Of a stretch of DNA of 44,332 nt, positions 40,794-44,332 are shown one piece after another. The DNA is from an uncultured Oscillospiraceae bacterium (lineage in GTDB: Bacteria > Bacillota > Clostridia > Oscillospirales > Oscillospiraceae). The notes below the pieces were generated by a model. It did no database searches, had not been told where the DNA came from, and worked only from the letters and a program-made list of their open reading frames with translations. The DNA lies in assembly GCA_947589225.1 (NCBI GenBank), contig CANQBC010000018.1, positions 1 to 44,332 on the forward strand, written 5' to 3'. Each line of letters begins with the position of its first letter. The first letter of the stretch is position 1. Both the position numbers and the translations under genes were made by a program.

Positions 40794-40804
40794 ACGCGCC
40801 CTCC

Positions 40805-41449
40805 TTAGATCGACATCGTCCTTCGAAGCTCCGATAAGTCGGAGCAAATACATATATGCGGATACTCCTCCATCTCCCGCGCGCCCGTGGTGCCGGTCAG
40901 GACGCCGGCAAAGGGAACCCCGGCGCTCTCGGCACACCTGGCATCCACCGTGTTATCTCCTATGTATACGGCCTCCCAGGCAGAAATATTCATAAGTCCA
41001 AGCGCCAGCTCCAGCGCCTCCGGGTGGGGCTTTTCGTTTTTCACCATGTCCGACCCGACGATCACATCCACCAGTTCTCCCACACCGTACTTCTCAAGTA
41101 TCCCCTCAATGCGGAACCTTGCCTTCGTGGTCACGATGGCCGTCTTGACGCCTCTTGCCTTCAGCGACCTCAGAAGCGGCACAGTTTCGGGAAAGAGTTC
41201 CGCCGAATCCACCATCACCTCGTCGGCCTTCTCCATAAAGAGCTTTGTAAATCCCCTTCCCTTCCCAGGATCGTCACACCCCGTCAGCCTCTCCAACGTC
41301 GCGGGAAGGGAAAGCCCGATAGTCCTCCTCATCTCCTCCCGTCCGGCGGCCGGGAAGCCAAGTCCCTCAAGCCCATAGCTTATACACGCCAGTATTCCCT
41401 CGGTGGTGTCCCCCAGCGTGTAATCGAAGTCAAAAATAACAGCTCTCAT
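40805..41449 (-). CDS. HAD superfamily phosphatase (PGP/PpaX-like)
   Basis: This 214-residue protein has the HAD motifs DFDYTLGDT (I), IVTTKARFR (II), KNEKPHPEAL (III) and VYIGDNTVDARCA (IV), with a helical cap after motif I. It resembles phosphoglycolate/pyrophosphate phosphatases. ATG 41449 begins MRAVIFDFDYT; GGGGGA lies upstream. It is directly followed by the CDF transporter gene, so the two are one operon. Confidence 0.9.
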   Translation of the reverse strand: MRAVIFDFDYTLGDTTEGILACISYGLEGLGFPAAGREEMRRTIGLSLPATLERLTGCDDPGKGRGFTKLFMEKADEVMVDSAELFPETVPLLRSLKARGVKTAIVTTKARFRIEGILEKYGVGELVDVIVGSDMVKNEKPHPEALELALGLMNISAWEAVYIGDNTVDARCAESAGVPFAGVLTGTTGAREMEEYPHICICSDLSELRRTMSI

Positions 41450-41476
41450 ACATCCCCCATGCACCCCCCATTTTAC

Positions 41477-41503
41477 TCCTGCGATCAAATGATCGCGTAA
41501 GCA
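41477..41503. repeat. GCGATC palindrome between HAD and GH31 genes
   Basis: ACTCCTGCGATCAAATGATCGC matches the left arm of the hairpin at 26203-26217 over 15 bases (ACTCCTGCGATCAAA), and GCGATCA-AA-TGATCGC (41487-41503 region) forms its own hairpin. The outer right arm (AGGAGT) is missing here. It lies in the leader region of the HAD gene. Confidence 0.6.
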
Positions 41504-41623
41504 AATGGTTTAGCCCCAATGATACCCCATCGTGTCCCCGATGTCAATACCGGATGAGCCGCCCCCGACTCACTCCCCGAGGGCATCAGATGTAATATAC
41601 AGTTTACATAATATCCAACCGGC

Positions 41624-43573
41624 TCATTTTCTCAACGTCCTTATATTTTCCAACGTGCAGTCCCTGGTCAGCCCGTCGTCCGTGTAGAGCTCGTAGCTCT
41701 CGCCGTCGCCCAGGAGGGTCAGATCGCTGACGTCGTACTCGCTCGTATTCATAATGGCCCTTCCCACCGGCAGGAGCTTTCCGTGCCTTATGAAGAAAAC
41801 GACCTCGTCGAGCGCAACATCCACGTCATACGCCCCCTTTAAGACCGGCTCACAGCGGAACTCCCCATTGTATCTCACCCGAGTCATATCCTCCGGCACA
41901 AATACCCGGCGCCGAGTGGCTCCCTCGGTGACAACCGGCGCGATCATAAGGCTTTCTCCCACAAGGAGCTGATCCTCTATCCCCTTTGCCTCCGGGTAGA
42001 CGAACTCCACCGGTTTTATGTACATGTCCGACCTCAGCGCCGCCTTCATATATTCGGAATATATATAGGGCAGGAGCCTGTACCTGAGTCCAATGATCTT
42101 GCGAAAGGCGTCAGGATCCCCAAACCTGTATGCCTCCTGATTCTGCGTAAACTTGCCTGTGTGATTTCTCATAAGCGGCGTAAACGCCGAGAAAGCCAGC
42201 CATCGCAGTAAAAGCTCCCGGCTGCAGTTGCCCCCGAACCCGCCGGTATCTGCTCCGGAGTACAGGAATCCGCACATGTTAAGGGACGGCATGTGCCTGA
42301 CATTGAGCATGAGATGCTCCCAGCAGGAGCTGTTGTCCCCTGTCCATACCCCGCCGTAGCGGCTGGCACCAATATAACTTGACCGGGAGAACAGCATAAA
42401 TCTGTGGTCAAGAAGCCTTTCAAGCCCCTCGGAGGTCGCCCGTGTCATCATCCCTCCGAACAGATTGTGTACGTCGTAGTGCCGCACCATTTTCCCGTCC
42501 ATGTTGTGGAAAAAGGATTTATAGTCCCGGATAAGCTCCCGCTCCTTTTTGTTTCTGCGCCGCTTGCCCAGGAAAATATCCAGCGCCAGCTGATAAAAGG
42601 AGTTTTTAGGCCCCTTTGTATACTCGCTGTAAAAAATCGCCGGCTCGTTCATGTCGTTCCAGAAGCCCTCAAAGCCCGCGTCGGTGTAGAATTTATATTG
42701 CCTTCCAAACCACTCCCTTGCCCCGGGATCCATAAAATCCGGGAAGTGCGTCAGCCCGGGCCAGACGCCGGCTTTAAAAAATCCGCCCTCCTTGTTGCGA
42801 CAGAAAAATCCTCCCTTGACCCCCTCCTCATATACAGGATCCCCCGGCTCCACCTTTATCCCGGCATCCACAATGGGCACAAGCCTCACACCCCGCCCCC
42901 TCATCTCGGCGACAAAGTCCCCGATGCTGGGAAAATTCTTCCCGTTGAAGGAGAAATCCCGGTATCTGTCCATGTAGTCGATATCCATGCAGATGTAGTC
43001 CAACGGTATCCCGTTCCGGGCATAGCCGTCCGCCACATCGCGGAAATCCCGCTCCGTAACGTATCCGAACCGGCTCTGCCCATACCCGAAGGCCCACAGC
43101 GGCGGCAGATAGCACCGGCCGATCGCAGAAATCAGCTCCCGGCAAACTCCATAAGCGGATTCGTTCTCAATCTGATAGAGATTCAGGTGCTTCGTCTCGC
43201 AGACGACCCGTATCTCTCCCGAGCCATGAAAGTCGATCTCAAATATCACCCTGGCCGGCGTGTCAAAAAACGCGCCAAAGGTCTCCGCGCCGTCAACGAC
43301 GAGAAAGTTGTGAGACGCGTACAACGACGGATTTGAATCCGTATGGTCAGCGGTGTCGGTGTTGAAGGAAATATACCGACCGCCACGCTTGTTCACCTTC
43401 CCCATGGTCTCCCCAAGCCCGTAGACCACATCCCCGGCTCCAAGGGTATAGCGGAAGCTGATGCTCTTCTCGTCCTCACTTACAACAAACTTCCCCGCTT
43501 TCTTTGCCTCACGGACCTCCGCCGTGATCGCGTCAGTCTTGACCGGCTTTCCGTACACGACCTTGGAAACCAT
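41624..43573 (-). CDS. Glycoside hydrolase family 31 (alpha-glucosidase type)
   Basis: This 649-residue protein has the GH31 barrel: the nucleophile is Asp307 in WNDMNEPAIF, the acid/base region is GGVWTGDNSSCWEHL, and SGADTGGFGG and PLMRNHT follow. The N-terminal beta-sandwich includes VVYGLGETMG and GRYISFNTDTADHTDSNPSLY. No signal peptide is seen, so it acts on imported alpha-linked oligosaccharides. ATG 43573 has GGAGG 8 bases upstream; a longer in-frame start would translate the structured repeat and is not believable. No sugar transporter is adjacent. Confidence 0.94.
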   Translation of the reverse strand: MVSKVVYGKPVKTDAITAEVREAKKAGKFVVSEDEKSISFRYTLGAGDVVYGLGETMGKVNKRGGRYISFNTDTADHTDSNPSLYASHNFLVVDGAETFGAFFDTPARVIFEIDFHGSGEIRVVCETKHLNLYQIENESAYGVCRELISAIGRCYLPPLWAFGYGQSRFGYVTERDFRDVADGYARNGIPLDYICMDIDYMDRYRDFSFNGKNFPSIGDFVAEMRGRGVRLVPIVDAGIKVEPGDPVYEEGVKGGFFCRNKEGGFFKAGVWPGLTHFPDFMDPGAREWFGRQYKFYTDAGFEGFWNDMNEPAIFYSEYTKGPKNSFYQLALDIFLGKRRRNKKERELIRDYKSFFHNMDGKMVRHYDVHNLFGGMMTRATSEGLERLLDHRFMLFSRSSYIGASRYGGVWTGDNSSCWEHLMLNVRHMPSLNMCGFLYSGADTGGFGGNCSRELLLRWLAFSAFTPLMRNHTGKFTQNQEAYRFGDPDAFRKIIGLRYRLLPYIYSEYMKAALRSDMYIKPVEFVYPEAKGIEDQLLVGESLMIAPVVTEGATRRRVFVPEDMTRVRYNGEFRCEPVLKGAYDVDVALDEVVFFIRHGKLLPVGRAIMNTSEYDVSDLTLLGDGESYELYTDDGLTRDCTLENIRTLRK

Positions 43574-43599
43574 AACTATACCTCCATCTCGTTTTTTAA

Positions 43600-43711
43600 C
43601 GCCATGTTTTTCGGTTCCCGGCGCATGCCGGGGAGAAAAACGGCTGAAAATTAAATATAATAACCGCTTTGCGGTTATTATGCCATACCCGCGAAGCGGG
43701 TATGGCATATT
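43600..43711. repeat. Structured repeat, copy A1 (112 bases)
   Basis: Three hairpins follow one another. The first, 43601-43644, is GCC-AT-GTTTTTC-GGTT-CCCGGC-GCAT-GCCGGG-GA-GAAAAAC-GGC. The second is an 11-bp hairpin (43657-43667 with 43671-43681, loop TTT) and the third a 13-bp hairpin (43680-43692 with 43696-43708, loop GAA). It lies between the GH31 ribosome-binding region and tRNA-Pro and is nearly identical to copy A2. Confidence 0.9.
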
Positions 43712-43824
43712 CGCCATGTTTTTCGGTTCCCGGCGCATGCCGGGGAGAAAAACGGCTGAAAATTAAATATAATAATCCGCTTTGCGGTTATTATGCCATA
43801 CCCGCGAAGCGGGTATGGCATATT
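43712..43824. repeat. Structured repeat, copy A2 (113 bases)
   Basis: This is a direct tandem copy of 43600-43711 with one inserted T in the second hairpin (AATAATCCGC for AATAACCGC). Otherwise the two are identical over their length as far as I could align them by eye. Confidence 0.9.
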
Positions 43825-43919
43825 CGGCCATGTCCCGCAGTTCCGCCCACCGGGCGGGAGCGGGACGGCTAAAAAATAAATGTAATAACCGCTTTGCGGT
43901 TATTATACCATAAAGTCTC
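43825..43919. repeat. Structured repeat, diverged copy A3 with covarying stems
   Basis: The core is GCC-AT-GTCCCGC-AGTT-CCGCCC-ACC-GGGCGG-GA-GCGGGAC-GGC (43827-43869). Compared with A1, both stems have new sequences on both sides, while GCC/GGC, the AT bulge and the GTT/GA internal loop are kept. The second hairpin (AATAACCGC-TTT-GCGGTTATT) is the same as in A1. The third is replaced by ACCATAAAGTCTCCGGC, whose CATAAAGTCT block also appears in copy B. Confidence 0.85.
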
Positions 43920-44033
43920 CGGCAAAATCCACCCAAATTAGAAAAACATTTACGGCCACAAAAATATGTATTCGCCTCCATAAAGCTCGTGCAACGCCAG
44001 CAGAAGCCGCGCTGGGAGAGGGAAATTTTTTTC

Positions 44034-44062
44034 TTGACATTTGCTCTCGCAGTAACTATAAT
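44034..44062 (+). promoter_or_regulatory. Perfect consensus promoter of tRNA-Pro
   Basis: TTGACA (44034-44039) and TATAAT (44057-44062) are exactly 17 bases apart. Transcription would start about 44069, six bases before the mature tRNA. Confidence 0.9.
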
Positions 44063-44074
44063 ATACAAGCACAT

Positions 44075-44151
44075 CGGGGTGTGGCGAAGCTTGGTATCGC
44101 GCTTGGTTCGGGACCAAGAGGCCGCGGGTTCGAATCCCGCCACTCCGACCA
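44075..44151 (+). tRNA. tRNA-Pro (anticodon CGG)
   Basis: The acceptor CGGGGTG (44075-44081) pairs with CACTCCG, followed by discriminator A and an encoded CCA. The anticodon stem CTTGG/CCAAG encloses the loop TTCGGGA, giving anticodon CGG, which reads CCG proline codons. The T arm GCGGGTTCGAATCCCGC is canonical. A consensus promoter and a strong terminator flank the gene, so it is transcribed alone. Confidence 0.95.
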
Positions 44152-44205
44152 TGCGGAGTGTCCTTATAGGATTTGAGTATCCTATCAGGGACACTCCGCA
44201 TTTTT
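44152..44205 (+). terminator. Terminator of tRNA-Pro
   Basis: A long hairpin (TGCGGAGTGTCC at 44152-44163 with the complement ending at 44200, plus an inner ATAGGAT/ATCCTAT helix) is followed by TTTTT at 44201-44205. Confidence 0.9.
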
Positions 44206-44216
44206 ATGGTCAAATT

Positions 44217-44330
44217 TCATACCGCGATTTGTGTGGGGGTGTAGCTGACGGCTATACCCTTTCGCGTTTTCATGGTAATCTCCGCCGATTGGATCTTCCG
44301 GCGGTCAGGTACTTCAAACGCGCCGATGCA
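44217..44330 (-). CDS. Possible C-terminal end of a protein leaving the window
   Basis: A minus-strand frame entering from the right edge gives 37 residues (ending in SYTPTQIAV) before TGA 44219-44217. It contains the basic stretch RRKIQSAEITMKTRKG. This is too short for a family assignment, and an open frame of this length can occur by chance. Confidence 0.25.
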   Translation of the reverse strand, partial: CIGAFEVPDRRKIQSAEITMKTRKGIAVSYTPTQIAV

Positions 44331-44332
44331 GT

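Noticed and set aside
43574-43738. N-terminal extension of the GH31 protein by 55 residues
   Set aside because: The extension translates the structured repeat. The start at 43573 has a good GGAGG, and GH31 similarity begins after it.
43600-43919. CRISPR array
   Set aside because: The units are 112-113 bases with internal hairpins and directly adjoin each other; there are no short repeats with unique spacers and no cas genes.
43763-44194. Open frame on the minus strand encoding GFEPAASWSRTKRDTKLRHTP
   Set aside because: This peptide is the antisense reading of tRNA-Pro and of the repeats; such frames are a well-known false prediction.

Overview
The window looks like a chromosomal segment of a GC-rich, anaerobic, low-copy Gram-positive bacterium of the class Clostridia, most likely an Oscillospiraceae-type gut commensal. 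The supporting signs are: strong GGAGG ribosome-binding sites, sigma-A promoters of the TTGACA-N17-TATAAT type, many lipoproteins with LAAC/LASC lipoboxes, a CD1247-type protein, YqeG, a CarD-family regulator, a CotJC-like manganese catalase, a DUF6873 protein, and iron-sulfur flavin and aldo-keto reductases. No genome or species identification was possible without a search. Nothing in the window resembles a CRISPR array, a phage, an insertion sequence or a replication origin.

Layout. 1-6156 (+) is a cell-surface O-acylation locus: the end of one DUF4358-like lipoprotein, a complete paralogue of it, an MBOAT acyltransferase, a DHHW/AlgX-like partner, and two large paralogous lipoproteins of unknown family; the last has its own promoter directly behind a terminator. 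6323-8931 (-) holds a small membrane protein/XRE regulator pair and an iron-sulfur flavoprotein/aldo-keto reductase pair. 9139-9666 (+) is a CarD-like regulator. 9735-15397 (-) carries YdcF, an ABC-F ATPase, a CD1247-type protein, elongation factor P, an M24 peptidase and YqeG. 15585-16349 (+) is an unrecognised protein. 16564-18174 (-) is a beta-CASP metallo-beta-lactamase, divergent from a flavin reductase (18237-18707, +). 18763-23255 (-) is a very compact seven-gene operon (BtpA-like, HD hydrolase, unknown protein, GNAT, asparaginase, two Nudix hydrolases). 23385-25846 (-) holds a zinc metallopeptidase and a PadR/DUF2812 operon. 26327-29167 (-) is a second MBOAT locus, this time with an SGNH hydrolase. 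29393-32105 (+) is DUF3810, DUF6873 and a ROK glucokinase. Then come a SLOG/DUF1273 protein (-), an ABC exporter (+), an aminotransferase (-), a repeat-containing lipoprotein (+), a thioesterase (-), a manganese catalase (+), a GNAT (-), DegV (-), a HAD phosphatase/CDF transporter pair (-), a GH31 glycosidase (-), a cluster of structured repeats and tRNA-Pro(CGG).

How the parts may work together. Two separate MBOAT modules, each with its own SGNH/DHHW-type partner and the first with a set of lipoproteins, suggest that envelope glycans are O-acylated in two ways. The efp, pepP and yqeG genes form a conserved housekeeping neighbourhood. The seven-gene operon groups hydrolases that clean up or recycle small molecules.

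The most unusual signal is a dispersed repeat near 15.43-15.56 kb and, in tandem, at 43.60-43.92 kb. Its central two-part hairpin keeps the same bulge and internal loop while both stems change on both sides in one copy. This is covariation and points to selection for a folded nucleic acid. Other notable points are a SLOG-family gene without any ATG, GTG or TTG start, a PadR operator that fills exactly the 17-bp promoter spacer, and a family of GCGATC-centred palindromes.
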